Source of the DNA: Deltaproteobacteria bacterium
Lineage (GTDB): Bacteria > Desulfobacterota > Desulfobaccia > Desulfobaccales > 0-14-0-80-60-11
Direction of reading: 5' to 3'
Assembly (NCBI GenBank): GCA_023381945.1
Contig: JAMCQY010000150.1
Location: 1-32,956, forward strand
DNA length: 32,956 nt
The first letter of the stretch is position 1; every line of letters starts with the position of its first letter. A program made the position numbers and the translations under genes. Shown in pieces: positions 7,682 through 15,350 of the stretch. A model generated the notes under the pieces. The model made no database searches. It was not told where the DNA came from and worked only from the letters and a program-made list of their open reading frames with translations.

Positions 7682-7882
7682 TCACTTTTCGCGCTCTGTC
7701 AGATACTTTTTGAGGGGGCGTGAAGGCTCGGAACGCCGCTGCTCGATGACGGCAATATCCATCAAATCTTCCATAAATTCCTGATCTTGTAGCAATTTCT
7801 GAACTACCAACTGCTTCTCTTTTTTGGGTAAGCCTTTGAAGGCCATCCAAAAAACCTCTGCCCTGGCTTCTTCCGAAAACAT
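7682..7882 (-). CDS. Probable antitoxin partner of the RelE-type toxin
   Basis: A 66-residue acidic and basic helical protein (MFSEEARAEVFWMAFKGLPK at the start) encoded nine bases upstream of the toxin on the same strand, the usual antitoxin-toxin order. No DNA-binding fold can be named with certainty. The start at 7882 is chosen because GGGAGGAA ends six bases before this ATG; the in-frame ATG six codons upstream would overlap the ribosome site itself. The role as antitoxin is inferred from size and position. With the toxin broken, this gene may be kept as an orphan antitoxin or may be decaying. Confidence 0.65.
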   Translation of the reverse strand: MFSEEARAEVFWMAFKGLPKKEKQLVVQKLLQDQEFMEDLMDIAVIEQRRSEPSRPLKKYLTEREK

Positions 7883-7988
7883 CGACGTTCCTCCCGCCAT
7901 TTCATTTTGCTGGAATAGCCCTTAAATCTTATCACTTCATAAACATTTTATTCTCAATAAGTTAATTTATTCGGCCAGAAGCAACAAG

Positions 7989-8525
7989 TTATTTGATTTT
8001 AATAAACGGATACCTCTCCTTCATCTCCCGGTTCACCAGTCCCAGGCCACACTGGTTATGGATGGTCTCCACCACCACAATGACCTCCGGGTCGTCAAAA
8101 TCGATGCGGCATTTCTGCCCGCGGGCTTCAAGCTCTTCCTTAAGGAACTGGTCCAGAGCCTGCTCCACCTGCTGGCTGTCGAGCTCGCCCTTGTGGCCCC
8201 GGCGCTTCATCCGCACATAAAAAGCGGCATCGCCAATGTCCGGCCCCAGACCCAGAATCTTTTCCTGCAACTTCGGCAACAGGTTCTCCAAGGTGAAGGG
8301 GAAGACTTCCCGTACGGGGACCACGGAACTTAGCAATTCCGGCAGGAAAGGTTGCTCATCCCACCGGTGCTTCAGGGCCTCCAGGAATTTGCCGATATCC
8401 GCAACCCTGCCGATGATCGTCTCCCGGAAGCCGCTGTGATGGAAGTCTCCCAGGCCGCTCAGCTCCGTCAGGAGCCGGTTTTCCTGGTGCATAAAGCTGG
8501 TTACCACCACATTCCAGTCTTTCAT
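7989..8525 (-). CDS. THUMP-domain-like protein
   Basis: A 178-residue protein that opens with MKDWNVVVTSFM and closes with a THUMP-like block: the IDFDDPEVIVVVETIHNQCG region, then LGLVNREMKERYPFIKIK. THUMP domains bind RNA, usually tRNA, in modification enzymes, but no catalytic domain is attached, so the protein may act as an RNA-binding partner. The ATG at 8525 is preferred because the protein then begins at the conserved strand and AAGGAG lies 13 bases upstream. An ATG 12 codons earlier (8561) is an alternative. It is divergent from the tat genes, with a shared 50-90 base intergenic region. Confidence 0.72.
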   Translation of the reverse strand: MKDWNVVVTSFMHQENRLLTELSGLGDFHHSGFRETIIGRVADIGKFLEALKHRWDEQPFLPELLSSVVPVREVFPFTLENLLPKLQEKILGLGPDIGDAAFYVRMKRRGHKGELDSQQVEQALDQFLKEELEARGQKCRIDFDDPEVIVVVETIHNQCGLGLVNREMKERYPFIKIK

Positions 8526-8542
8526 GGAGTATTCCAATCTCC

Positions 8543-8571
8543 TTGCAGACGGGTTATTCATCCTTTATAAT
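8543..8571 (+). promoter_or_regulatory. Sigma-70-type promoter of the tatA-like genes
   Basis: TTGCAG (8543-8548) and a perfect TATAAT (8566-8571) are separated by exactly 17 bp. This gives a start about 35 bases upstream of the first tat ATG. The -35 lies just inside the N-terminal region of the divergent THUMP gene if that gene starts at 8561. Confidence 0.65.
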
Positions 8572-8613
8572 TAAAATAATTTCGCTAAAACTTTTAGCAA
8601 TGAGAGGCCTCTA

Positions 8614-8886
8614 ATGTTTGGCTACAATTTCACCACGCTGATCATCATCCTGGTCATCGCCCTGCTGCTTTTCGGTCCCCGGCGCCTGCCGGAGTTGGGA
8701 GAGAGCATCGGCAAGGCCATCAATAGCTTCAAAAAGGCCCACGACGACCCGGAATCTTTAGCATCCAAGGGCGAGATCCCCGGAGGCACTGCGGCACAAG
8801 CCACCAATTGCCCCCAGTGCCACAAGGATTTCTCCGGAGAGTTCGCCTTCTGCCCCCATTGCGGCCAGAAAGTGACCAAGGCCTAA
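8614..8886 (+). CDS. tatA: TatA/E-type translocase protein with C-terminal zinc ribbon
   Basis: In 90 residues, the N-terminal membrane helix (about 8-20) and the FGPRRLPELG hinge leading into an amphipathic helix are those of TatA/TatE, the pore-forming component of twin-arginine protein export. TatA tails are normally disordered and charged. Here residues 66-83 form a four-cysteine ribbon, CPQC-x10-CPHC, which should bind zinc. GAGAGG lies six bases upstream of the ATG. It is followed after 15 bases by a second protein of the same unusual design. No tatC is in the window. The export role is family knowledge; the function of the ribbon is unknown. Confidence 0.85.
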   Translation: MFGYNFTTLIIILVIALLLFGPRRLPELGESIGKAINSFKKAHDDPESLASKGEIPGGTAAQATNCPQCHKDFSGEFAFCPHCGQKVTKA

Positions 8887-8901
8887 ATCGGGGGTGGCGC
8901 G

Positions 8902-9267
8902 GTGTTCGGCATCGATTTTGAGGCCCTGATCCTCCTCGCCTTACTGGCCTTTATCCTATTCGGGCCCGAGAAGCTCCCGGAATATGCCGGCAAGCTGGGC
9001 TACTACCTCGCCAAGCTGCGCGCGGCCAGCACTGAACTGACTCAGCAGGCCCAGGCCTCGTTCAACCAGCCTTTGCAATCGCCCTCAAACCAGCCGGCGC
9101 TCGGCCAACTTAATCCCGCCACCGCCGCCCAGGTTGGAGTCTACGAGCACAGCTGCCCGGTATGCTCCAGCCTGGTGAGCCACGATTTTAGCTTCTGCCC
9201 CAAATGCGGCGCCCGTTTGAAAGACGAGAAAGAGCCGCCGTCCACGTCCGAATCCCTGACCGCCTGA
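8902..9267 (+). CDS. Second TatA/TatB-like protein with C-terminal zinc ribbon
   Basis: This 121-residue protein begins with a GTG codon after a GGGGGTGG stretch. Its membrane helix (about 7-20), FGPEKLPEYAG hinge and amphipathic helix belong to the TatA/B family. The change of the second hinge arginine to Lys-Leu and the longer helix leave open whether it acts as TatA or TatB. A Gln/Pro/Ala-rich linker (about 50-80) leads to a zinc ribbon CPVC-x10-CPKC (C85, C88, C99, C102), with the same spacing as in the preceding gene. The two genes look like a tandem duplication that diverged. Confidence 0.82.
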   Translation: MFGIDFEALILLALLAFILFGPEKLPEYAGKLGYYLAKLRAASTELTQQAQASFNQPLQSPSNQPALGQLNPATAAQVGVYEHSCPVCSSLVSHDFSFCPKCGARLKDEKEPPSTSESLTA

Positions 9268-9280
9268 GCCGGGTGATTCC

Positions 9281-9823
9281 ATGACTTTTGAGCCAACTGT
9301 TTCCAACCGCACCCTGATTCGCACCTTGAAAATTACCGAAGCGCCCACCGCTCTCGACATCGTCAATGACGCGGCCGCCGCGGCTTATAAAGGCGTCATT
9401 CCCGACGATTGCTGGTGTGAACCTTACATGCCCCTCACCGAAATCCTGGAGGAAATTGCCGCGGGGGTTAATTTCTGGACCTATGCGGCCGAAGGCAGCC
9501 TCCTGGGGGTCATGGGCCGCCAACCCTTGGGGGAAGTGACCCTGATTCGCCACGCCTACGTGCGCCCCGGTGTCCAGCAGCAGGGCATTGGCGCCCAATT
9601 ACTAAAGCAGCTACTCCAGGGGATCGATACGCCTGTTCTGGTGGGCACCTGGGCCTCGGCCTGGTGGGCCATCCGCTTCTATGAAAAACACGGCTTCAGG
9701 TTGGTGACCCCGGCGGAAAAGAACCGGCTGCTGCGGCGCTACTGGACCATTTCGGACCGCCAGGTGGAGACTTCGGTGGTGCTGGGGGATGAGAAATGGT
9801 TCGCTTCGCCGTTGGCAAAGTGA
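9281..9823 (+). CDS. GNAT-family N-acetyltransferase
   Basis: This 180-residue protein has the GNAT core. A strand RHAYVRP leads into the acetyl-CoA pyrophosphate loop VQQQGIGAQLL, and the C-terminal WAIRFYEKHGFRLV segment matches motif B. The acceptor substrate is unknown. It lies 13 bases after the second tat-like gene and is probably in the same operon, but nothing in its sequence ties it to protein export. The ATG at 9281 follows a weak GGGTG site. Confidence 0.85.
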   Translation: MTFEPTVSNRTLIRTLKITEAPTALDIVNDAAAAAYKGVIPDDCWCEPYMPLTEILEEIAAGVNFWTYAAEGSLLGVMGRQPLGEVTLIRHAYVRPGVQQQGIGAQLLKQLLQGIDTPVLVGTWASAWWAIRFYEKHGFRLVTPAEKNRLLRRYWTISDRQVETSVVLGDEKWFASPLAK

Positions 9824-9856
9824 TCAGGTGAAATCAACAAGTTTGTTGCTTTTGTA

Positions 9857-9931
9857 TTGGTGGGGCGGGCCTCTGTGCCCGCGTTTTTTTTGTAACCGCA
9901 GGCTCCAACCTGTGCCACCAAAAAATTTTTG
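9857..9931. repeat. Compound dispersed hairpin
   Basis: Outer arms TTGGTGG and CCACCAA enclose two inner stems, GGCGGGC/GCCCGC and GCAGGCT/ACCTGTGC. It lies between the convergent GNAT gene and murI and belongs to the same repeat family as the clusters at 5719 and 10837. Confidence 0.65.
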
Positions 9932-10007
9932 GTCAAATTCAGTTCGAACCAAACAATAGGCGACCCGGCGGGCCGCCCCTGCTGACCCCTAACCACTGGC
10001 CCCTGTC

Positions 10008-10811
10008 TTACAGCTCCACCACTTCCGAATTGATCCCCTGGCCCATGAAGAGACTGGCCAGTTGCTGAAAGCGCGGGGTCAGGTCGGTGCTGAGATAACG
10101 GCGGGTGGCTCCCCGGGTGAGGCGGCGCTCCAACTCCGGATGGTGCTTGAGATAATCTACCAGCTTGGCCGCGGTCACCTGGCCGGAGCAGATCAATTCC
10201 TGGCCATGATCGATTAGGCCGCGAATTTTTTCTTTCAAAATGGAATAATGGGTGCAGCCCAGGATGAGCGTATCGACCCGCCCGTCTTGAAAGGGCTCCA
10301 AATAACGGCGCAGAATCATGTTGGTGCCTTCCCACTCCTGCTCGCCGGATTCGATGATGGGCACCAACAACGGGCAAGCCTGCTGGACCACCTCCACCTC
10401 GGGGTCCAGTTTCTTCAGTTCCAGCTCAAAAGACAACGAAGTCACCGTGCCTTCGGTGGCGATGACCCCGATGCGCTTGGCTTTGCTCCGGGCCAGGGCC
10501 TCCTCCACCGTGGGGATCAAGACCCCCAGGACGCGGCGGTCAGGGTAGCGCTCCGGCAGATAGACCTGCTGGATGCGGCGCAGGGCCCGGGCCGAGGCGG
10601 TGTGGCAGGCCAGGACGATGAGCTGGCAACCATGGGCGAACAGATAGTCCACCGCCTGCTCGGTGAAGCGCTGCACCACGCGGTCGGAACGGGTGCCGTA
10701 GGGAATCCGGGCGTTGTCACCCAGGTATAAATAATCGTAATCCGGCAGGACCTGAAGAAATTCCCGCAGGACCATCAAGCCGCCGAAGCCTGAATCAAAT
10801 ACGCCTATCAT
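10008..10811 (-). CDS. murI: Glutamate racemase
   Basis: This 267-residue cytoplasmic enzyme converts L- to D-glutamate for peptidoglycan. The family marks are FDSGFGGL (D6, S7), the first catalytic cysteine in LACHTASA (C69), and the second in LGCTHYSIL (C186 with H188). The residue after C69 is histidine where the family normally has asparagine. The start is the ATG at 10811, where the family N-terminus MIGVFDSG begins; the longer open frame to 10973 only translates repeat DNA. There is no Shine-Dalgarno sequence. The bases directly before the ATG are a string of short ACTGACTACTGG-type words. Confidence 0.92.
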   Translation of the reverse strand: MIGVFDSGFGGLMVLREFLQVLPDYDYLYLGDNARIPYGTRSDRVVQRFTEQAVDYLFAHGCQLIVLACHTASARALRRIQQVYLPERYPDRRVLGVLIPTVEEALARSKAKRIGVIATEGTVTSLSFELELKKLDPEVEVVQQACPLLVPIIESGEQEWEGTNMILRRYLEPFQDGRVDTLILGCTHYSILKEKIRGLIDHGQELICSGQVTAAKLVDYLKHHPELERRLTRGATRRYLSTDLTPRFQQLASLFMGQGINSEVVEL

Positions 10812-10997
10812 GGTTAGTAGCCAGTAGTCAGTTGTCAGTAGGGCGACCCGCTGGATCGCCCGCCCATCTTTTTGGTGGGGCAGGCCTCCGTGCCTGCCAA
10901 AAACTGGCGGCCAGGGACGGCCGTGCCAATTGTAAAATTCCTGGCGGCACAGGCTTTCCAGCCTGTGCTTCACAGGCCGGAGGCCTGTGCCACTTAT
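10812..10997. repeat. Short-word string and dispersed hairpin cluster upstream of murI
   Basis: Bases 10812-10840 are a run of TAGTAGCCAGTAGTCAGTTG-type words abutting the murI start. They are followed by GGCGA/TCGCC, GGCAGGC/GCCTGCC, GGCACAGGCT/AGCCTGTGC and CACAGGCC/GGCCTGTG hairpins up to 10997. At 11028-11060 a second degenerate string (CTCGAAACTAAAAACTCA and similar) abuts the stop of the ABC permease. Confidence 0.65.
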
Positions 10998-11060
10998 TCT
11001 ATCCTAAAGGTTGTGGGTTTGTAATTTCTCGAAACTAAAAACTCATAACTCGAAACTCAA

Positions 11061-11855
11061 TCATTCCGACAGCCGCAGCAGGATACCCCGGCGGTAGGCA
11101 GCCCTCAGGGTATAGAGAAGCAGTGCATAGCTAGCCAAAATATATATCACACTCAAGGAGAAACCGTAAAGCAAGGGGCGGCTGTAGTGCAGCGGAAAGC
11201 CGTAGAAGTTGCGGAAATACTCCAGAAAATAAGTGAGCGGGATAATCCGGGCCAGCCACTGAAATTCCCGCGGAAAGACGCTGACGGGATAGTAGAGGCC
11301 GCAAAGCAGGAGCATCAGGTAGGAAAAGGCCCAGGCGGCCACCTCGGCCCGCTGGCCGAAGCGCAGCACCAGGGCCAGGACCAGGGCGCCGATAATGGCG
11401 GCATTGATGATCATCCCCGCCAGGAAGGCGGCCATCGGCCAGGGCCCGGGACGGGAAAGGTCCATGCCGAAGAGTCCGATGCTTAGGGCCGCCATGATCA
11501 GAAATACCAGAAAGCCGCGAATCAGCCCCATAAAGCCGGCCCCCAACAGAATATGCCCCAGACTGATGGGGGCGATAAATTCGTGCTTCAGGCTCTTGGA
11601 CCAGACGGAATAGAGCAGGGCGTAGGACAGGTCCAACTGGCCGATCTGGATGGTGTTCATGGAGATGGCGCCGATGAGGATAAAGGTCACCGTCTCTTCC
11701 GAGAGATGAAGAAAGCGAGTAAGCAGCCCCACGGAGAAGATGCCGATGGCGGGCCAGAAGAGCATCTCGAAGACCGCGAAGACGTTGCGCCGGTTCACCA
11801 GACTGCTCCTCACGGTAAAGGCCCAGATTTGATGGAAGCTAATGGGTAATTTCAC
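11061..11855 (-). CDS. ABC-2 type transporter permease
   Basis: A 264-residue integral membrane protein with about six hydrophobic segments (roughly 25-48, 57-75, 105-130, 140-165, 172-195 and 225-250). It carries the ABC-2 signature region CGLYYPVSVFPREFQWLARI before the last helices. It forms the membrane half of an exporter with the ATPase encoded immediately upstream; the two genes overlap by 17 bases and start on GTG. The substrate could be a polysaccharide, lipid or drug. The protein resembles the DrrB/NodJ-like group, but this is not decisive. Confidence 0.87.
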   Translation of the reverse strand: MKLPISFHQIWAFTVRSSLVNRRNVFAVFEMLFWPAIGIFSVGLLTRFLHLSEETVTFILIGAISMNTIQIGQLDLSYALLYSVWSKSLKHEFIAPISLGHILLGAGFMGLIRGFLVFLIMAALSIGLFGMDLSRPGPWPMAAFLAGMIINAAIIGALVLALVLRFGQRAEVAAWAFSYLMLLLCGLYYPVSVFPREFQWLARIIPLTYFLEYFRNFYGFPLHYSRPLLYGFSLSVIYILASYALLLYTLRAAYRRGILLRLSE

Positions 11856-12777
11856 GGTAGATCTCTTCCAGGTCCACAGGTTTCACCTTTACCTTCGCCA
11901 GCTCGGCGCCGGCATGGTAGACGGCCTCCAAGACCTCGGCCAGCCGGGTTTCGGCCTTATCCAGCACCAGCTCCACCCGGGAATCCAGGACCTGGTGGGT
12001 CAGAACTCCGGGCAAATTCCCGAACTCCAAGGGAGGAAGGCTATATCGGAAGGAGAGACTCAGGTGGTCGCCCAACCCCAGGCGCCGCTGCAGCTCGGCG
12101 ATGCTGCCCCGGGCCGCCAGCCGGCCTTCCTTTAAGAAGGCCACTTCGCTGCACAGCATCTCCGCCTCTCGCAGGTTGTGGGTGGTCAGCAGGATGGTCA
12201 GACCGGTGTCGCGATTGAGGCGCAATATCTCCTCCCGGATATGCCTCGCCATGTCCTGGTCCAACCCCGAGGTGGGCTCATCCAGGAAGAGCAGCTCCGG
12301 CTCGTTAATCAGGGCTTTGGCCAGCATCAGGCGCTGCTTAAGGCCGGTGGAAAGGCGCTCAAAGACCACCCGCCGATACTCCCCTAACTCAAACAAGTCA
12401 ATCAGGCTTCGCACCTTGGCGGTCAGGACCCGGCCGCCCAGGCCGTAGAGGCGCCCATAAAAACGCAGGTTCTCTTCGGCGGTCAGGCACCACAGGAAAT
12501 GGGCCCCCGCGGCCGCCAGATTAATGCGCCGGCGGAGCCGTCCCGCCTCCTTGACCGCGTCCAGACCCAGCACCTGCGCCCGTCCTGCATCCGGATGCAG
12601 CAGGGTGGCCAGGATGGAGATGAGGGTGGTCTTGCCGGCGCCGTTAGGACCCAGCACGCCGAAGATAGACCCTGGCATCACCTCCAGGTCCACCTCGCGC
12701 AGCACTACTTTCCGGGGTCCGAATATGTGCTCCCGGAAAAACTTGCCGATGCCTTCAGCAAAAATGGCTGCTTGCAT
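11839..12777 (-). CDS. ABC-2 exporter ATP-binding protein
   Basis: This 312-residue ATPase has Walker A GPNGAGKTT (43-51), a signature loop LSTGLKQR (142-149, a variant of LSGGQ), Walker B ELLFLDEP (161-168) with the D-loop SGLD, and the switch histidine in LTTHNLREAE. The last 80 residues form the C-terminal extension typical of DrrA/CcmA-like exporters. It energises the permease downstream, whose GTG start lies inside this gene. The upstream DUF202 gene ends nine bases before the ATG, so the three may form one operon. Confidence 0.9.
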   Translation of the reverse strand: MQAAIFAEGIGKFFREHIFGPRKVVLREVDLEVMPGSIFGVLGPNGAGKTTLISILATLLHPDAGRAQVLGLDAVKEAGRLRRRINLAAAGAHFLWCLTAEENLRFYGRLYGLGGRVLTAKVRSLIDLFELGEYRRVVFERLSTGLKQRLMLAKALINEPELLFLDEPTSGLDQDMARHIREEILRLNRDTGLTILLTTHNLREAEMLCSEVAFLKEGRLAARGSIAELQRRLGLGDHLSLSFRYSLPPLEFGNLPGVLTHQVLDSRVELVLDKAETRLAEVLEAVYHAGAELAKVKVKPVDLEEIYREITH

Positions 12778-12786
12778 AGTTTAAGG

Positions 12787-13200
12787 TTAGTGAACCGAGT
12801 GAAGCATGTAAAATGAAAGAAAAATCCCAATAACCAGGATCACCATCGCTACAAGCGTATCAAGTATTATGGAAGGTCTATAAGTATTATCGATTATTTC
12901 TCTTTCAACCTTTTTATATCTAATAAATGCGAGGATGCCAATAAAGGCGCCGATCGCCACCAGAGCCATGCCAAAAATAGTCGACAACCCAATAGTAACG
13001 GAGGTAATGCTGGAGCTTTTTGTTTTCTCGAAAATCTCGGGCAATTCCTTTATAAATAAAGCAAACTTTTCGACCACGAAACCAAATGCCATTATTCCAA
13101 TACTGGTCCTGATCCAGGCAAGAAAAGTCCGCTCATTGGCCATATGATCGCGGCGATCCTGACCTTTGATAGATTTTTTATTTCTCGTTTTTTCCCGCAT
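12787..13200 (-). CDS. DUF202 (YidH-type) membrane protein
   Basis: A 137-residue protein with the DUF202 mark [20 protein letters not shown] near residues 22-41 and three membrane helices (about 33-50, 72-95 and 112-133). The function of the family is unknown. The coding sequence is visibly richer in A/T than its neighbours, both in the basic N-terminus and in the helices, which suggests a different origin or relaxed selection. It precedes the ABC exporter genes by nine bases on the same strand. Confidence 0.82.
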   Translation of the reverse strand: MREKTRNKKSIKGQDRRDHMANERTFLAWIRTSIGIMAFGFVVEKFALFIKELPEIFEKTKSSSITSVTIGLSTIFGMALVAIGAFIGILAFIRYKKVEREIIDNTYRPSIILDTLVAMVILVIGIFLSFYMLHSVH

Positions 13201-13325
13201 ATACCCAGCCTGACCGTATTACTATATTAGTGATCGCCATAATGATAAGCAAGTCTAGCAAACCGGCTTCCGCGGCCAGGGGGCTGAGCTTGCAAATTGT
13301 CCAGGAGTGCGATAGATTAGCGCCC

Positions 13326-14354
13326 ATGGATCAAGAAGAGCGCCTGGTCAACCCTCGGCTCCAGGTGGACGATCTGGGTCTGGAGGTGGGCCTCCGTCCT
13401 CGGAGCCTGGCGAATTTTACCGGCCAGGAGGAGGTGCGCCGCAACCTGGAAATCGCCCTGCTCGCGGCCCGGGCCCGGGGCGAGGCGGTGGATCATATCC
13501 TGGTGCACGGCCCGCCCGGTTTGGGCAAGACCACCCTGGCCTATATCATCGCCCAGGAAATGGGCGCCGGCATCAAGACCACCGCCGGACCTGTAGTGGA
13601 GCGGGCCGGCGACCTGGCCGCCCTGCTCACCAACCTCCAGTCCAAGGATGTCCTGTTCATCGACGAAGTGCACCGCCTGCCCACGAACGTTGAGGAAATC
13701 CTTTATCCGGCTATGGAGGATTTCACCCTGGACCTGATCATCGGCCAGGGGCCGGGGGCCCGCTCGGTGAAGCTGGACCTGCCCCACTTCACTCTGGTGG
13801 GCGCCACCACCCGGGCAGGCCTGCTGACGCCGGCCCTGCGGGACCGCTTCGGACTGATGTTGCGGGTAGATTTCTATAAAGTGGAGGACCTGGCCCACAT
13901 TGTCGGGCGGGCCGCCCAGGTGCTGGAGATCGAGATCGAGGCCGACGGCGCCTGGGAGATCGCCCGGCGCTCCCGGGGCACCCCCCGTATCGCCAATCGC
14001 CTGCTGAGAAGGGTGCGGGACTATGCCCAGGTTAAGGGTGACGGCCGTATCAATAAGGCCGTCGCCGACGCCGCCCTTTCTCTCCTGGACATCGACCAGC
14101 TGGGCCTGGACCATATGGACCGGCAGATACTTCTCACCATCCTGGAGAAGTATGACGGCGGCCCGGTGGGCCTGGGGACCCTGGCCGCGGCCCTCTGCGA
14201 AGAAGAGGACACTTTGGAAGACGTCTACGAGCCCTATCTGATCCAGTCCGGCTTCCTGCAACGCACCCCCCGGGGCCGCATGGCCACCGGGCGGGCCGCG
14301 GAATATTTCCGGAAGGCCGCCAAGAAAGGCCCACACCCTTCCCTATTTCAATAA
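13326..14354 (+). CDS. ruvB: Holliday junction branch migration helicase RuvB
   Basis: A 342-residue AAA+ motor that drives Holliday junctions through the RuvA tetramer. Walker A is [10 protein letters not shown] (61-70), Walker [11 protein letters not shown] (D113, E114), the arginine-finger region [15 protein letters not shown] is intact, and the C-terminal winged helix ends in [12 protein letters not shown]. The ATG at 13326 fits the family N-terminus (ERLVNPRL before [12 protein letters not shown]). The open frame extends upstream to 13230, but those residues do not resemble RuvB. The only AGGAG lies 18 bases away, so initiation is weakly marked. ruvA and ruvC are not adjacent. Confidence 0.95.
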   Translation: MDQEERLVNPRLQVDDLGLEVGLRPRSLANFTGQEEVRRNLEIALLAARARGEAVDHILVHGPPGLGKTTLAYIIAQEMGAGIKTTAGPVVERAGDLAALLTNLQSKDVLFIDEVHRLPTNVEEILYPAMEDFTLDLIIGQGPGARSVKLDLPHFTLVGATTRAGLLTPALRDRFGLMLRVDFYKVEDLAHIVGRAAQVLEIEIEADGAWEIARRSRGTPRIANRLLRRVRDYAQVKGDGRINKAVADAALSLLDIDQLGLDHMDRQILLTILEKYDGGPVGLGTLAAALCEEEDTLEDVYEPYLIQSGFLQRTPRGRMATGRAAEYFRKAAKKGPHPSLFQ

Positions 14355-14437
14355 TCCCCCTTAAAGCAGCCCCCTTCGACCAAGCTGCCCGATTCCCTGC
14401 CCCATGGTTTGACCTTTCTTATCTTACTTATCTAACC

Positions 14438-14487
14438 TAATATCAGGGACTTCCCATCAAAATATCAGGGATTGCCTGATTGCTTTT
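14438..14487 (+). promoter_or_regulatory. Tandem/inverted operator upstream of the plus-strand TadE-TadG operon
   Basis: The word AATATCAGGGA occurs at 14439-14449 and again at 14461-14471, exactly 22 bp apart. The second copy continues into an inverted half-site, making ATCAGG-GATTG-CCTGAT. A nearly identical element, with the same 22-bp spacing, lies in reverse orientation at 19111-19160 in front of the minus-strand TadE operon; 37 of 50 aligned positions match. A possible -35 (TTGCTT, 14480-14485) overlaps its end, which would fit an activator site. The bound regulator is unknown. Confidence 0.7.
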
Positions 14488-14493
14488 AGCTGA

Positions 14494-14512
14494 CCTAAAG
14501 AATTATTTTAGG
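14494..14512. promoter_or_regulatory. Short inverted repeat downstream of the operator
   Basis: CCTAAA (14494-14499) and TTTAGG (14507-14512) flank seven A/T-rich bases. It lies just after the tandem element, in the region where a -10 box would fall. It may be an operator or an early hairpin. Confidence 0.4.
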
Positions 14513-14560
14513 AGCCTGGGAATATTATTTCTCTTTTTTAAAGAAGCAACAAATCTGTCG

Positions 14561-14800
14561 GGTTGATTTTTCAACAAAGGATCAATGTACCCAGGGACGG
14601 GAGGATCCGGCAGTGAGAAGATTAGTTCTTCATTTCGGCCATTCAGGGTCGGTCGCCAGAATCTTCGCCGCGACGCCCGCGATCCTGGAGACGTCGCCTC
14701 CCGCTGCGATTCCCAAAAAGTCCAACGTCTTGCCCTTTGATTTGCCTGGGTGCGGATTTTTCAATCGAGGACGAGCATACCCGAGGACGGGAAGATCCTG
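14561..14800 (+). promoter_or_regulatory. Two 50-base direct repeats with GGA hexaloop hairpins in the tadE leader
   Basis: Bases 14561-14610 and 14751-14800 align without gaps at 35 of 50 positions (offset 190). Each copy contains a CCC/GGG hairpin with a six-base loop: AGGGAC at 14593-14598 and GAGGAC at 14783-14788. Both place GGA at loop positions 3-5 with a C-G closing pair, the form preferred by CsrA/RsmA-type regulators. The rest of 14355-14930 holds no convincing gene. Whether the region is transcribed is inferred from its position between the operator and tadE. Confidence 0.5.
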
Positions 14801-14913
14801 CCCCAAAGGACTCGGCTTCAACAACAGAAACATAGGGAATTATTCCTGGACAACCAGGTCCCAAAAACGATTTTTTGCCGCATTCGCCAGGCCGGCGGCA
14901 TAATCTCGGATAC

Positions 14914-14929
14914 GCAGGAGGTATTCTGC
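14914..14929 (+). promoter_or_regulatory. Ribosome binding site of tadE within a small hairpin
   Basis: AGGAGG (14916-14921) lies nine bases before the GTG at 14931 and fixes that start. GCAG (14914-14917) can pair with CTGC (14926-14929), which would partly hide the site. Confidence 0.5.
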
Positions 14930-14930
14930 T

Positions 14931-15350
14931 GTGGCGCGCCGATTTAAGATTTTTTCCCGATGTGATGGGGTGGGGGCGGTGGAGTTCGCTATCGTTGTAC
15001 CCATATTGACTTTATTGGTACTCGGAGGCATGGATTTAGCCCAGGGTTATTACATAGACCATGTTATCACCAATGCCAGCCGGGAAGGCGCCCGTTATGG
15101 CGCGAAGTACGCTTATCCCAACGATCCGCCCACTTCTGATCAAATCTCTGCATACATAAAGAATACTCTTAATTACAACAGGTATAACTTTAACGACTTT
15201 CAGGTTAGCGGAAGCTATTCCGGCGCCTCTCCGACTAGAATTGTCACTGTTACTGTGCAAGCGAAAATCTATTGGTGGATACTTGGCAGCTTTCTTCCCA
15301 ACCCAAAGCAACTCGCGGCAACGACAGCTATGACTGTGGAGGGACCATGA
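14931..15350 (+). CDS. TadE-like pseudopilin
   Basis: A 139-residue protein with one N-terminal membrane helix (about 16-38). The prepilin-type junction is G13 followed by VGAVEF, with glutamate at +5 of the mature part, as expected for processing by a TadV-type peptidase. The ASREGARYGA segment after the helix is the usual TadE mark. TadE-like minor pilins are assembled with Flp pili of the tight-adherence secretion system. Translation starts at GTG 14931. The stop overlaps the next gene's start as ATGA, so the two are translationally coupled. No secretion ATPase, platform or secretin genes are in view. Confidence 0.85.
   Translation: MARRFKIFSRCDGVGAVEFAIVVPILTLLVLGGMDLAQGYYIDHVITNASREGARYGAKYAYPNDPPTSDQISAYIKNTLNYNRYNFNDFQVSGSYSGASPTRIVTVTVQAKIYWWILGSFLPNPKQLAATTAMTVEGP

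Noticed and set aside
10812..10973. N-terminal extension of murI
   Set aside because: The open frame runs upstream, but the added residues translate repeat DNA and the family start is at 10811.
14461..14487. Possible sigma-54 promoter in the tadE operator region
   Set aside because: The required GG and GC dinucleotides are not ten bases apart, and the minus-strand copy lacks the GC entirely.
14613..14903. 96-codon open frame starting with GTG and preceded by GGGAGG
   Set aside because: It overlaps the direct repeats and hairpins, has odd composition (Pro, Gly, Arg) and no recognisable domain. It is treated as leader DNA, though a leader peptide cannot be excluded.
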